From positions 14,896,501 through 14,960,500 of the forward strand of contig NW_027478159.1 in NCBI RefSeq assembly GCF_051020975.1: 64,000 nucleotides of DNA. Direction: 5' to 3'. The notes beneath the pieces were generated by a model. It worked only from the letters and a program-made list of their open reading frames with translations. It made no database searches and was not told where the DNA came from. This DNA is from Osmia lignaria lignaria. Lineage: Eukaryota; Arthropoda; Insecta; Hymenoptera; Megachilidae. A program made the position numbers and the translations under genes. Shown here one piece after another: positions 1 to 11,398 of this stretch. Numbering within the stretch: position 1 is the first letter of the stretch; each line of letters opens with the position of its first letter.

Positions 1-192
1 AAGAAAGGGGCCACGGTGTTTCTGTATCTCTATTATGTTGGTGCAGCTTCAGAACTTTTAAATATCTTGATATATCTCGAGAACTACGCATCTGATCAAA
101 AAATATCATGGAACATAAAAAGTAGAAAACTTAATTCTCTACAGAAAAGGTCTCTTAACATTTTGCCATAGCTCGCTTCGTTTCCGAGATAT
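1..192 (+). repeat. Partial monomer at left edge
   Basis: This is the last 192 bases of a monomer cut by the window start. It carries the GGTGCAGCTTCAGAAC and CATGGAACATAAAAAG variants and appears identical to 5443-5634. The 17-monomer duplication therefore extends to or beyond the left edge. Confidence 0.95.
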
Positions 193-514
193 TTGCAGAT
201 TTATCTCAAGGGAAGGGGCCTGACGGACATATTTCGAGATATTTCTTCTTCTTGTTGTTCTTCTTCTGCACAGCTAAGCTGGAAGTGGCATTTGCGGCTC
301 GCACTAGTGCAGAGTTATCTCAAAGAAAGGGGCCACGGTGTTTCTGTATCTCTATTATGTTGGTGCAGCTTCAGAACTTTTAAATATCTTGATATATCTC
401 GAGAACTACGCATCTGATCAAAAAATATCATGGAACATAAAAAGTAGAAAACTTAATTCTCTACAGAAAAGGTCTCTTAACATTTTGCCATAGCTCGCTT
501 CGTTTCCGAGATAT

Positions 515-821
515 TTGCAGATTTATCTCAAGGGAAGGGGCCTGACGGACATATTTCGAGATATTTCTTCTTCTGCACAGCTAAGCTGGAAGTGGCATTT
601 GCAGCTCGCAATAGTGCAGAGTTATCTCAAAGAAAGGGGCCACGGTGTTTCTGTATCTCTATTATGTTGGTGCGGCTTCGGAACTTTTAAATATCTTGAT
701 ATATCTCGAGATCTACGCATCTGATCAAAAAATATCATAGAACATAAAAAGTAGGAAACTTAATTCTCTACAAAAAAGGTCTCTCAACATTTTGCCATAG
801 CTCGCTTCGTTTCCGAGATAC
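515..821 (+). repeat. 307-bp monomer variant (15-bp deletion)
   Basis: The pyrimidine tract is shortened by 15 bp, so TTTCTTCTTCTGCACAG directly follows CGAGATA. The missing segment lies between two CTTCTTCT direct repeats, which suggests slippage or microhomology deletion. The copy also has CTCGAGATCTACG, creating AGATCT. Confidence 0.95.
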
Positions 822-3437
822 TTGCCGATTTATCTCAAGGGAAGGGGCCCGACGGACATATTTCGAGATATTTCTTCTTCTTGTTGTTCTTCTTCTGCAC
901 AGCTAAGCTGGAAGTGGCATTTGCAGCTCGCAATTGTGCAGAGTTATCTCAAAGAGAGGGGCCACGGTGTTTCTGTATCTCTATTATGTTGGTGCGGCTT
1001 CGGAACTTTTAAATATCTTGATATATCTCGAGAACTACGAATCTGATCAGAAAATATCATAGAAGATAAAAAGTAGGAAACTTAATTCTCTACAAAAAAG
1101 GTCTCTTAACATTTTGCCATAGCTCGCTTCGTTTCCGAGATATTTGCAGATTTATCTCAAGGGAAGGGGCCTAACGGACATATTTCGTGATATTTCTTCT
1201 TCTTGTTGTTCTTCTTCTGCACAGCTAAGCTGGAAGTGGCATTTGCAGCTCGCATTAGTGCAGAGTTATCTCAAAGAAAGGGGCCACGGTGTTTCTGTAT
1301 CTCTATTATGTTGGTGCGGCTTCTTAACTTTTAAATATCTTGATATATCTCGAGAACTACGCATCCGATCAAAAAATATCATAGAACATAAAAAGTAGGA
1401 AACTCAATCCTCTACAAAAAAGGTCTCTTAACATTTTGCAATAGCTCGCTTCGTTTCCGAGATATTTGCAGATTTATCTCAAGGGAAGGGGCCTGACGGA
1501 CATATTTCGAGATATTTCTTCTTCTTGTTGTTCTTCTTCTGCACAGCTCAACTGGAAGTGGCATTTCCAGCTCGCAATCGTGCAGAGTTATCTCAAAGAA
1601 AGGGGCCACGGTGTTTCTGTATCTCTATTATGTTGGTGCGGCTTCGGAACTTTGAAATATCTTGATATATCTCGAGAACTACGCATCTGATCCAAAACTA
1701 TCATAGAACATAAATAGTAGGAAACTTAATTCTCTACAAAAAAGGTCTCTCAACATTTTGCCATAGCTCGCTTCGTTTCCGAGATATTTGCAGATTTATC
1801 TCAAGGGAAGGGGCCTAACGGACATATTTCCAGATATTTCTTCTTCTTGTTGTTCTTCTTCTGCACAGCTAAGCTGGAAGTGGCATTTGCGGCTCGCACT
1901 AGTGCAGAGTTATCTCAAAGAAAGGGGCCACGGTGTTTCTGTATCTCTATTATGTTGGTGCAGCTTCAGAACTTTTAAATATCTTGATATATCTCGAGAA
2001 CTACGCATCTGATCAAAAAATATCATGGAACATAAAAAGTAGAAAACTTAATTCTCTACAGAAAAGGTCTCTTAACATTTTGCCATAGCTCGCTTCGTTT
2101 CCGAGATATTTGCAGATTTATCTCAAGGGAAGGGGCCTGACGGACATTTTTCGAGATATTTCTTCTTCTTGTTGTTCTTCTTCTGCACAGCTAAGCTGGA
2201 AGTGGCATTTGCAGCTCGCAATAGTGCAGAGTTATCTCAAAGAAAGGGGCCACGTTGTTTCTGTATCTCTATTATGTTGGTGCGGCTTCGGAACTTTTAA
2301 ATATCTTGATATATCTCGAGAACTACGCATCTGATCAAAAAATATCATAGAACATAAAAAGTAGGAAACTCAATTCTCTACAAAAAAGGTCTCTTAACAT
2401 TTTGCAATAGCTCGCTTCGTTTCCGAGATATTTGCAGATTTATCTCAAGGGAAGGGGCCTGACGGACATATTTCGAGATATTTCTTCTTCTTGTTGTTCT
2501 TCTTCTGCACAGCTAAGCTGGAAGTGGCATTTGCAGCTCGCAATAGTGCAGAGTTATCTCAAAGAAAGGGGCCACGTTGTTTCTGTATCTCTATTATGTT
2601 GGTGCGGCTTCGGAACTTTTAAATATCTTGATATATCTCGAGAACTACGCATCTGATCAAAAAATATCATAGAACATAAAAAGTAGGAAACTTAATTCTC
2701 TACAAAAAAGTCTGGTAAGGTTTTGCCATAGCTCGCTTCGTTTCCGAGATATTTGCAGATTTATCTCAAGGGAAGGGGCCTAACGGACATATTTCGAGAT
2801 ATTTCTTCTTCTTGTTGTTCTTCTTCTGCACAGCTAAACTGGAAGTGGCATTTCCAGCTCATAATAGTGCAGAGTTATCTCAAAGAGAGGGGCCACGGTG
2901 TTTCTGTATCTCTATTATGTTGGTGCTGCTTCGGAACTTTTAAATATCTTGATATATCTCGAGAACTACGCATCTGATCAGAAAATATCATACAACATAA
3001 AACGTAGGAAACTTAATTCTCTACAAAAAAGGTCTCTTAACATTTTGCCATAGCTAGCTTCGTTTCCGAGATATTTGCAGATTTATCTCAAGGTAAGGGG
3101 CCTGACGGACATATTTCGAGATATTTCTTCTTCTTGTTGTTCTTCTTCTGCACAGCTCAGCTGGAAGTGGCATTTACAGCTCGCAATAGTGCATAGTTAT
3201 CTGAAAGAAAGGGGCCACGGTGTTTCTGTATCTCTATTATGTTGGTGCGGCTTCGGAACTTTTAAATATCTTGATATATCTCGAGAACTACGCATCTGAT
3301 CAAAAAATATCATAGAACATAAAAAGTAGGAAACTCAATTCTCTACAAAAAAGGTCTCTTAACATTTTGCAATAGCTCGCTTCGTTTCCGAGATATTTGC
3401 AGATTTATCTCAAGGGAAGGGGCCTGACGGACATATT

Positions 3438-3596
3438 TCGAGATATTTCTTCTTCTTGTTGTTCTTCTTCTGCACAGCTAAGCTGGAAGTGGCATTTGCG
3501 GCTCGCACTAGTGCAGAGTTATCTCAAAGAAAGGGGCCACGGTGTTTCTGTATCTCTATTATGTTGGTGCTGCTTCGGAACTTTTAAATATCTCGA
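3438..3596. repeat. 11-bp perfect inverted repeat within a K monomer
   Basis: TCGAGATATTT at 3438-3448 and its exact reverse complement AAATATCTCGA at 3586-3596 are separated by 137 bp. K monomers have the perfect pair. E monomers read AAATATCTTGA, with one mismatch. Short GAGATA/TATCTC motifs recur about five times per monomer in both orientations. Confidence 0.75.
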
Positions 3597-4001
3597 TATA
3601 TCTCGAAAACTACGCTTCTGATCAAAAAATATCATAGAACATAAATTGTAGGAAACATACTTCTCTACAAAAAACGTCTCCTAACATTTTGCCATAGCTC
3701 GCTTCGTTTCCGAGATATTTGCAGATTTATCTCAAGGGAAGGGGCCTAACGGACATATTTCGAGATATTTCTTCTTCTTGTTGTTCTTCTTCTGCACAGC
3801 TAAACTGGAAGTGGCATTTCCAGCTCGCAATAGTACAGAGTTATCTCAAAGAAAGGGGCCACGGTGTTTCTGTATCTCTATTATGTTGGTGCGGCTTCGG
3901 AACTTTTAAATATCTTGATATATCTCGAGAACTACGCATCTGATCAAAAAATATCATAGAACATAAAAAGTAGGAAACTTAATTCTCTACAAAAAAGTCT
4001 C

Positions 4002-4120
4002 GTAAGATTTTGCCATAGCTCGCTTCGTTTCCGAGATATTTGCAGATTTATCTCAAGGGAAGGGGCCTAACGGACATATTTCGAGATATTTCTTCTTCTT
4101 GTTGTTCTTCTTCTGCACAG
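4002..4120 (+). other. Intron-like segment (GTAAGA ... CTAAC ... pyrimidines ... CAG)
   Basis: GTAAGA at 4002-4007 is followed by CTAAC with its A at 4070, a T/C-rich tract and CACAG ending at 4120. The segment is 119 bp with a branch-to-acceptor distance of 50. These are the usual elements of a spliceosomal intron, seen directly. Whether the array is transcribed or spliced is unknown. Counterparts start at 2715, 8157, 9444 and 11361. The likeness could be chance that then spread by homogenisation. Confidence 0.3.
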
Positions 4121-4341
4121 CTAAACTGGAAGTGGCATTTCCAGCTCGCAATAGTGCAGAGTTATCTCAAAGAGAGGGGCCACGGTGTTTCTGTATCTCT
4201 ATTATGTTGGTGCGGCTTCGGAACTTTTAAATATCTTGATATATCTCGAGAACTACGCATCTGATCAAAAAATATCATAGAACATAAAAAGTAGGAAACT
4301 CAATTCTCTACAAAAAAGGTCTCTTAACATTTTGCAATAGC

Positions 4342-5671
4342 TCGCTTCGTTTCCGAGATATTTGCAGATTTATCTCAAGGGAAGGGGCCTGACGGACATA
4401 TTTCGAGATATTTCTTCTTCTGCACAGCTAAGCTGGAAGTGGCATTTGCAGCTCGCAATAGTGCAGAGTTATCTCAAAGAAAGGGGCCACGGTGTTTCTG
4501 TATCTCTATTATGTTGGTGCGGCTTCGGAACTTTTAAATATCTTGATATATCTCGAGATCTACGCATCTGATCAAAAAATATCATAGAACATAAAAAGTA
4601 GGAAACTTAATTCTCTACAAAAAAGGTCTCTCAACATTTTGCCATAGCTCGCTTCGTTTCCGAGATACTTGCCGATTTATCTCAAGGGAAGGGGCCCGAC
4701 GGACATATTTCGAGATATTTCTTCTTCTTGTTGTTCTTCTTCTGCACAGCTAAGCTGGAAGTGGCATTTGCAGCTCGCAATTGTGCAGAGTTATCTCAAA
4801 GAGAGGGGCCACGGTGTTTCTGTATCTCTATTATGTTGGTGCGGCTTCGGAACTTTTAAATATCTTGATATATCTCGAGAACTACGAATCTGATCAGAAA
4901 ATATCATAGAAGATAAAAAGTAGGAAACTTAATTCTCTACAAAAAAGGTCTCTTAACATTTTGCCATAGCTCGCTTCGTTTCCGAGATATTTGCAGATTT
5001 ATCTCAAGGGAAGGGGCCTGACGGACATATTTCGAGATATTTCTTCTTCTTGTTGTTCTTCTTCTGCACAGCTCAACTGGAAGTGGCATTTCCAGCTCGC
5101 AATCGTGCAGAGTTATCTCAAAGAAAGGGGCCACGGTGTTTCTGTATCTCTATTATGTTGGTGCGGCTTCGGAACTTTGAAATATCTTGATATATCTCGA
5201 GAACTACGCATCTGATCCAAAACTATCATAGAACATAAATAGTAGGAAACTTAATTCTCTACAAAAAAGGTCTCTCAACATTTTGCCATAGCTCGCTTCG
5301 TTTCCGAGATATTTGCAGATTTATCTCAAGGGAAGGGGCCTAACGGACATATTTCCAGATATTTCTTCTTCTTGTTGTTCTTCTTCTGCACAGCTAAGCT
5401 GGAAGTGGCATTTGCGGCTCGCACTAGTGCAGAGTTATCTCAAAGAAAGGGGCCACGGTGTTTCTGTATCTCTATTATGTTGGTGCAGCTTCAGAACTTT
5501 TAAATATCTTGATATATCTCGAGAACTACGCATCTGATCAAAAAATATCATGGAACATAAAAAGTAGAAAACTTAATTCTCTACAGAAAAGGTCTCTTAA
5601 CATTTTGCCATAGCTCGCTTCGTTTCCGAGATATTTGCAGATTTATCTCAAGGGAAGGGGCCTGACGGACA
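4342..5671 (+). repeat. Rearranged internal copy of 495-2146 lacking one monomer
   Basis: Bases 4342-5020 follow 495-1173 (offset 3847) and bases 4968-5671 follow 1443-2146 (offset 3525). The monomer type with TTTCGTGATATT found at 1144 is skipped. The join lies between about 4968 and 5020: upstream of it the sequence reads GCCATAG as at 1144, downstream it reads CCTGACGG and then GCTCAACTGG as at 1466. This is the pattern left by an unequal exchange that removed one 322-bp unit. Confidence 0.8.
4362..4668 (+). repeat. 307-bp monomer variant (15-bp deletion)
   Basis: Same deletion and same CTCGAGATCTACG variant as the 515 monomer. It is again followed by a CTTGCCGATTT/GGGCCC monomer, so the pair moves as a block. 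Confidence 0.95.
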
Positions 5672-5956
5672 TATTTCGAGATATTTCTTCTTCTTGTTGT
5701 TCTTCTTCTGCACAGCTAAGCTGGAAGTGGCATTTGCGGCTCGCACTAGTGCAGAGTTATCTCAAAGAAAGGGGCCACGGTGTTTCTGTATCTCTATTAT
5801 GTTGGTGCAGCTTCAGAACTTTTAAATATCTTGATATATCTCGAGAACTACGCATCTGATCAAAAAATATCATGGAACATAAAAAGTAGAAAACTTAATT
5901 CTCTACAGAAAAGGTCTCTTAACATTTTGCCATAGCTCGCTTCGTTTCCGAGATAT

Positions 5957-6263
5957 TTGCAGATTTATCTCAAGGGAAGGGGCCTGACGGACATATTTCG
6001 AGATATTTCTTCTTCTGCACAGCTAAGCTGGAAGTGGCATTTGCAGCTCGCAATAGTGCAGAGTTATCTCAAAGAAAGGGGCCACGGTGTTTCTGTATCT
6101 CTATTATGTTGGTGCGGCTTCGGAACTTTTAAATATCTTGATATATCTCGAGATCTACGCATCTGATCAAAAAATATCATAGAACATAAAAAGTAGGAAA
6201 CTTAATTCTCTACAAAAAAGGTCTCTCAACATTTTGCCATAGCTCGCTTCGTTTCCGAGATAC
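5957..6263 (+). repeat. 307-bp monomer variant (15-bp deletion)
   Basis: Copy-2 counterpart of the 515 monomer, exactly 5442 bp downstream, with the same deletion and private variants. Confidence 0.95.
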
Positions 6264-9200
6264 TTGCCGATTTATCTCAAGGGAAGGGGCCCGACGGACA
6301 TATTTCGAGATATTTCTTCTTCTTGTTGTTCTTCTTCTGCACAGCTAAGCTGGAAGTGGCATTTGCAGCTCGCAATTGTGCAGAGTTATCTCAAAGAGAG
6401 GGGCCACGGTGTTTCTGTATCTCTATTATGTTGGTGCGGCTTCGGAACTTTTAAATATCTTGATATATCTCGAGAACTACGAATCTGATCAGAAAATATC
6501 ATAGAAGATAAAAAGTAGGAAACTTAATTCTCTACAAAAAAGGTCTCTTAACATTTTGCCATAGCTCGCTTCGTTTCCGAGATATTTGCAGATTTATCTC
6601 AAGGGAAGGGGCCTAACGGACATATTTCGTGATATTTCTTCTTCTTGTTGTTCTTCTTCTGCACAGCTAAGCTGGAAGTGGCATTTGCAGCTCGCATTAG
6701 TGCAGAGTTATCTCAAAGAAAGGGGCCACGGTGTTTCTGTATCTCTATTATGTTGGTGCGGCTTCTTAACTTTTAAATATCTTGATATATCTCGAGAACT
6801 ACGCATCCGATCAAAAAATATCATAGAACATAAAAAGTAGGAAACTCAATCCTCTACAAAAAAGGTCTCTTAACATTTTGCAATAGCTCGCTTCGTTTCC
6901 GAGATATTTGCAGATTTATCTCAAGGGAAGGGGCCTGACGGACATATTTCGAGATATTTCTTCTTCTTGTTGTTCTTCTTCTGCACAGCTCAACTGGAAG
7001 TGGCATTTCCAGCTCGCAATCGTGCAGAGTTATCTCAAAGAAAGGGGCCACGGTGTTTCTGTATCTCTATTATGTTGGTGCGGCTTCGGAACTTTGAAAT
7101 ATCTTGATATATCTCGAGAACTACGCATCTGATCCAAAACTATCATAGAACATAAATAGTAGGAAACTTAATTCTCTACAAAAAAGGTCTCTCAACATTT
7201 TGCCATAGCTCGCTTCGTTTCCGAGATATTTGCAGATTTATCTCAAGGGAAGGGGCCTAACGGACATATTTCCAGATATTTCTTCTTCTTGTTGTTCTTC
7301 TTCTGCACAGCTAAGCTGGAAGTGGCATTTGCGGCTCGCACTAGTGCAGAGTTATCTCAAAGAAAGGGGCCACGGTGTTTCTGTATCTCTATTATGTTGG
7401 TGCAGCTTCAGAACTTTTAAATATCTTGATATATCTCGAGAACTACGCATCTGATCAAAAAATATCATGGAACATAAAAAGTAGAAAACTTAATTCTCTA
7501 CAGAAAAGGTCTCTTAACATTTTGCCATAGCTCGCTTCGTTTCCGAGATATTTGCAGATTTATCTCAAGGGAAGGGGCCTGACGGACATTTTTCGAGATA
7601 TTTCTTCTTCTTGTTGTTCTTCTTCTGCACAGCTAAGCTGGAAGTGGCATTTGCAGCTCGCAATAGTGCAGAGTTATCTCAAAGAAAGGGGCCACGTTGT
7701 TTCTGTATCTCTATTATGTTGGTGCGGCTTCGGAACTTTTAAATATCTTGATATATCTCGAGAACTACGCATCTGATCAAAAAATATCATAGAACATAAA
7801 AAGTAGGAAACTCAATTCTCTACAAAAAAGGTCTCTTAACATTTTGCAATAGCTCGCTTCGTTTCCGAGATATTTGCAGATTTATCTCAAGGGAAGGGGC
7901 CTGACGGACATATTTCGAGATATTTCTTCTTCTTGTTGTTCTTCTTCTGCACAGCTAAGCTGGAAGTGGCATTTGCAGCTCGCAATAGTGCAGAGTTATC
8001 TCAAAGAAAGGGGCCACGTTGTTTCTGTATCTCTATTATGTTGGTGCGGCTTCGGAACTTTTAAATATCTTGATATATCTCGAGAACTACGCATCTGATC
8101 AAAAAATATCATAGAACATAAAAAGTAGGAAACTTAATTCTCTACAAAAAAGTCTGGTAAGGTTTTGCCATAGCTCGCTTCGTTTCCGAGATATTTGCAG
8201 ATTTATCTCAAGGGAAGGGGCCTAACGGACATATTTCGAGATATTTCTTCTTCTTGTTGTTCTTCTTCTGCACAGCTAAACTGGAAGTGGCATTTCCAGC
8301 TCATAATAGTGCAGAGTTATCTCAAAGAGAGGGGCCACGGTGTTTCTGTATCTCTATTATGTTGGTGCTGCTTCGGAACTTTTAAATATCTTGATATATC
8401 TCGAGAACTACGCATCTGATCAGAAAATATCATACAACATAAAACGTAGGAAACTTAATTCTCTACAAAAAAGGTCTCTTAACATTTTGCCATAGCTAGC
8501 TTCGTTTCCGAGATATTTGCAGATTTATCTCAAGGTAAGGGGCCTGACGGACATATTTCGAGATATTTCTTCTTCTTGTTGTTCTTCTTCTGCACAGCTC
8601 AGCTGGAAGTGGCATTTACAGCTCGCAATAGTGCATAGTTATCTGAAAGAAAGGGGCCACGGTGTTTCTGTATCTCTATTATGTTGGTGCGGCTTCGGAA
8701 CTTTTAAATATCTTGATATATCTCGAGAACTACGCATCTGATCAAAAAATATCATAGAACATAAAAAGTAGGAAACTCAATTCTCTACAAAAAAGGTCTC
8801 TTAACATTTTGCAATAGCTCGCTTCGTTTCCGAGATATTTGCAGATTTATCTCAAGGGAAGGGGCCTGACGGACATATTTCGAGATATTTCTTCTTCTTG
8901 TTGTTCTTCTTCTGCACAGCTAAGCTGGAAGTGGCATTTGCGGCTCGCACTAGTGCAGAGTTATCTCAAAGAAAGGGGCCACGGTGTTTCTGTATCTCTA
9001 TTATGTTGGTGCTGCTTCGGAACTTTTAAATATCTCGATATATCTCGAAAACTACGCTTCTGATCAAAAAATATCATAGAACATAAATTGTAGGAAACAT
9101 ACTTCTCTACAAAAAACGTCTCCTAACATTTTGCCATAGCTCGCTTCGTTTCCGAGATATTTGCAGATTTATCTCAAGGGAAGGGGCCTAACGGACATAT

Positions 9201-9803
9201 TTCGAGATATTTCTTCTTCTTGTTGTTCTTCTTCTGCACAGCTAAACTGGAAGTGGCATTTCCAGCTCGCAATAGTACAGAGTTATCTCAAAGAAAGGGG
9301 CCACGGTGTTTCTGTATCTCTATTATGTTGGTGCGGCTTCGGAACTTTTAAATATCTTGATATATCTCGAGAACTACGCATCTGATCAAAAAATATCATA
9401 GAACATAAAAAGTAGGAAACTTAATTCTCTACAAAAAAGTCTCGTAAGATTTTGCCATAGCTCGCTTCGTTTCCGAGATATTTGCAGATTTATCTCAAGG
9501 GAAGGGGCCTAACGGACATATTTCGAGATATTTCTTCTTCTTGTTGTTCTTCTTCTGCACAGCTAAACTGGAAGTGGCATTTCCAGCTCGCAATAGTGCA
9601 GAGTTATCTCAAAGAGAGGGGCCACGGTGTTTCTGTATCTCTATTATGTTGGTGCGGCTTCGGAACTTTTAAATATCTTGATATATCTCGAGAACTACGC
9701 ATCTGATCAAAAAATATCATAGAACATAAAAAGTAGGAAACTCAATTCTCTACAAAAAAGGTCTCTTAACATTTTGCAATAGCTCGCTTCGTTTCCGAGA
9801 TAT

Positions 9804-10110
9804 TTGCAGATTTATCTCAAGGGAAGGGGCCTGACGGACATATTTCGAGATATTTCTTCTTCTGCACAGCTAAGCTGGAAGTGGCATTTGCAGCTCGCAA
9901 TAGTGCAGAGTTATCTCAAAGAAAGGGGCCACGGTGTTTCTGTATCTCTATTATGTTGGTGCGGCTTCGGAACTTTTAAATATCTTGATATATCTCGAGA
10001 TCTACGCATCTGATCAAAAAATATCATAGAACATAAAAAGTAGGAAACTTAATTCTCTACAAAAAAGGTCTCTCAACATTTTGCCATAGCTCGCTTCGTT
10101 TCCGAGATAC
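9804..10110 (+). repeat. 307-bp monomer variant (15-bp deletion)
   Basis: Copy-2 counterpart of the 4362 monomer, 5442 bp downstream, with the same 15-bp loss and AGATCT variant. Confidence 0.95.
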
Positions 10111-10222
10111 TTGCCGATTTATCTCAAGGGAAGGGGCCCGACGGACATATTTCGAGATATTTCTTCTTCTTGTTGTTCTTCTTCTGCACAGCTAAGCTGG
10201 AAGTGGCATTTGCAGCTCGCAA

Positions 10223-11025
10223 TAGTGCATAGTTATCTGAAAGAAAGGGGCCACGGTGTTTCTGTATCTCTATTATGTTGGTGCGGCTTCGGAACTTTTA
10301 AATATCTTGATATATCTCGAGAACTACGCATCTGATCAAAAAATATCATAGAACATAAAAAGTAGGAAACTCAATTCTCTACAAAAAAGGTCTCTTAACA
10401 TTTTGCAATAGCTCGCTTCGTTTCCGAGATATTTGCAGATTTATCTCAAGGGAAGGGGCCTGACGGACATATTTCGAGATATTTCTTCTTCTTGTTGTTC
10501 TTCTTCTGCACAGCTAAGCTGGAAGTGGCATTTGCGGCTCGCACTAGTGCAGAGTTATCTCAAAGAAAGGGGCCACGGTGTTTCTGTATCTCTATTATGT
10601 TGGTGCTGCTTCGGAACTTTTAAATATCTCGATATATCTCGAAAACTACGCTTCTGATCAAAAAATATCATAGAACATAAATTGTAGGAAACATACTTCT
10701 CTACAAAAAACGTCTCTTAACATTTTGCCATAGCTCGCTTCGTTCCCGAGATATTTGCAGATTTATCTCAAGGGAAGGGGCCTAACGGACATATTTCGAG
10801 ATATTTCTTCTTCTTGTTGTTCTTCTTCTGCACAGCTAAACTGGAAGTGGCATTTCCAGCTCGCAATAGTACAGAGTTATCTCAAAGAAAGGGGCCACGG
10901 TGTTTCTGTATCTCTATTATGTTGGTGCGGCTTCGGAACTTTTAAATATCTTGATATATCTCGAGAACTACGCATCTCATCAAAAAATATCATAGAACAT
11001 AAAAAGTAGGAAACTTAATTCTCTA
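10223..11025 (+). repeat. Duplicate of 8629-9431 (offset 1594 bp)
   Basis: After the junction at 10223 the sequence follows the second half of the 8517 monomer, all of 8839 and most of 9161. It shares TGCATAGTTATCTGAAAG and the early 'K' monomer with GAAACATACTTC. At least three substitutions separate the copies (near 10712, 10744 and 10976). It is therefore older than, or from a different template than, the 5442-bp duplication. Confidence 0.8.
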
Positions 11026-11076
11026 CAAAAAAGGTCTCTTAACATTTTGCCATAGCTCTCTTCGTTTCCGAGATAT

Positions 11077-11398
11077 TTGCAGATTTATCTCAAGCGAAGG
11101 GGCCTGACGGACACATTTCGAGATATTTCTTCTTCTTGTTGTTCTTCTTCTGCACAGCTAAGCTGGAAGTGGCATTTGCAGCTCGCAATAGTTGCAGAGT
11201 TATCTCAAAGAAAGGGGCCACGGTGTTTCTGTATCTCTATTATGTTGGTGCGGCTTCGGAACTTTTAAATATCTTGATATATCTCGAGAACTACGCATCT
11301 GATCAAAAAATATCATAGAACATAAAAAGTAGGAAACTTAATTCTCTACAAAAAAGTCTCGTAAGATTTTGCCATAGCTCGCTTCGTTTCCGAGATAT
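11077..11398 (+). repeat. Monomer with compensating +1/-1 indels
   Basis: It has an extra T in AATAGTTGCAGAG and lacks one base in the A/G-rich stretch before GTCTCGTAAG, so its length stays 322. It also carries CAAGCGAAGG and GGACACATTTCG; the latter recurs only in the 13960 monomer. Confidence 0.85.

Larger units (their letters stand above)
1..4781 (+). repeat. 17-mer higher-order repeat, copy 1 (duplicated segment)
   Basis: This segment recurs at 5443-10223, offset 5442 bp. Rare private variants are shared at the same phase: TTTCGTGATATT in the 1144 and 6586 monomers, ACATTTTTCGAG in 2110 and 7552, TCTGGTAAGG upstream of 2753 and 8195, GCTAGCTTCG near 3053 and 8495, and CGTCTCCTAAC near 3677 and 9119. 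I found no difference in the positions compared by eye. Such identity implies a recent duplication or gene conversion. Confidence 0.92.
5443..10223 (+). repeat. 17-mer higher-order repeat, copy 2
   Basis: This is the second copy of bases 1-4781. Identity stops within the monomer starting at 10111: base 10224 is A where copy 1 has T at 4782. From there the sequence follows another monomer type (GCATAGTTATCTGAAAG, as in 3075 and 8517). The end is therefore a recombination junction inside a monomer, not a monomer boundary. Confidence 0.9.

Noticed and set aside
193..417. A 74-codon open frame beginning at TTG in most monomers, with similar protein in every copy
   Set aside because: It has no ATG start, and because 322 is not a multiple of 3 the frame changes in each monomer. 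The copies at 12043, 13960, 42927, 43571 and 55162 have in-frame stops, and those at 11077, 28128 and 49367 have frameshifts. Variation does not favour silent sites by eye. The likeness of the peptides follows from repeat homogenisation.
1412..1609. Minus-strand open frames of 65-78 codons (also at 4937, 6854, 14617, 28141, 45127, 47381, 51888, 59677, 61287 and 61723)
   Set aside because: They appear only in monomers with particular point variants and run antisense to the same repeat. No start context or conservation supports them.
1..10223. Assembly artefact as the cause of the identical 4.8-kb segments
   Set aside because: It cannot be excluded from sequence alone. It is not the preferred reading because the two copies end at a clean junction with a different monomer type and a third, diverged partial copy follows. 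Read-depth evidence would decide.
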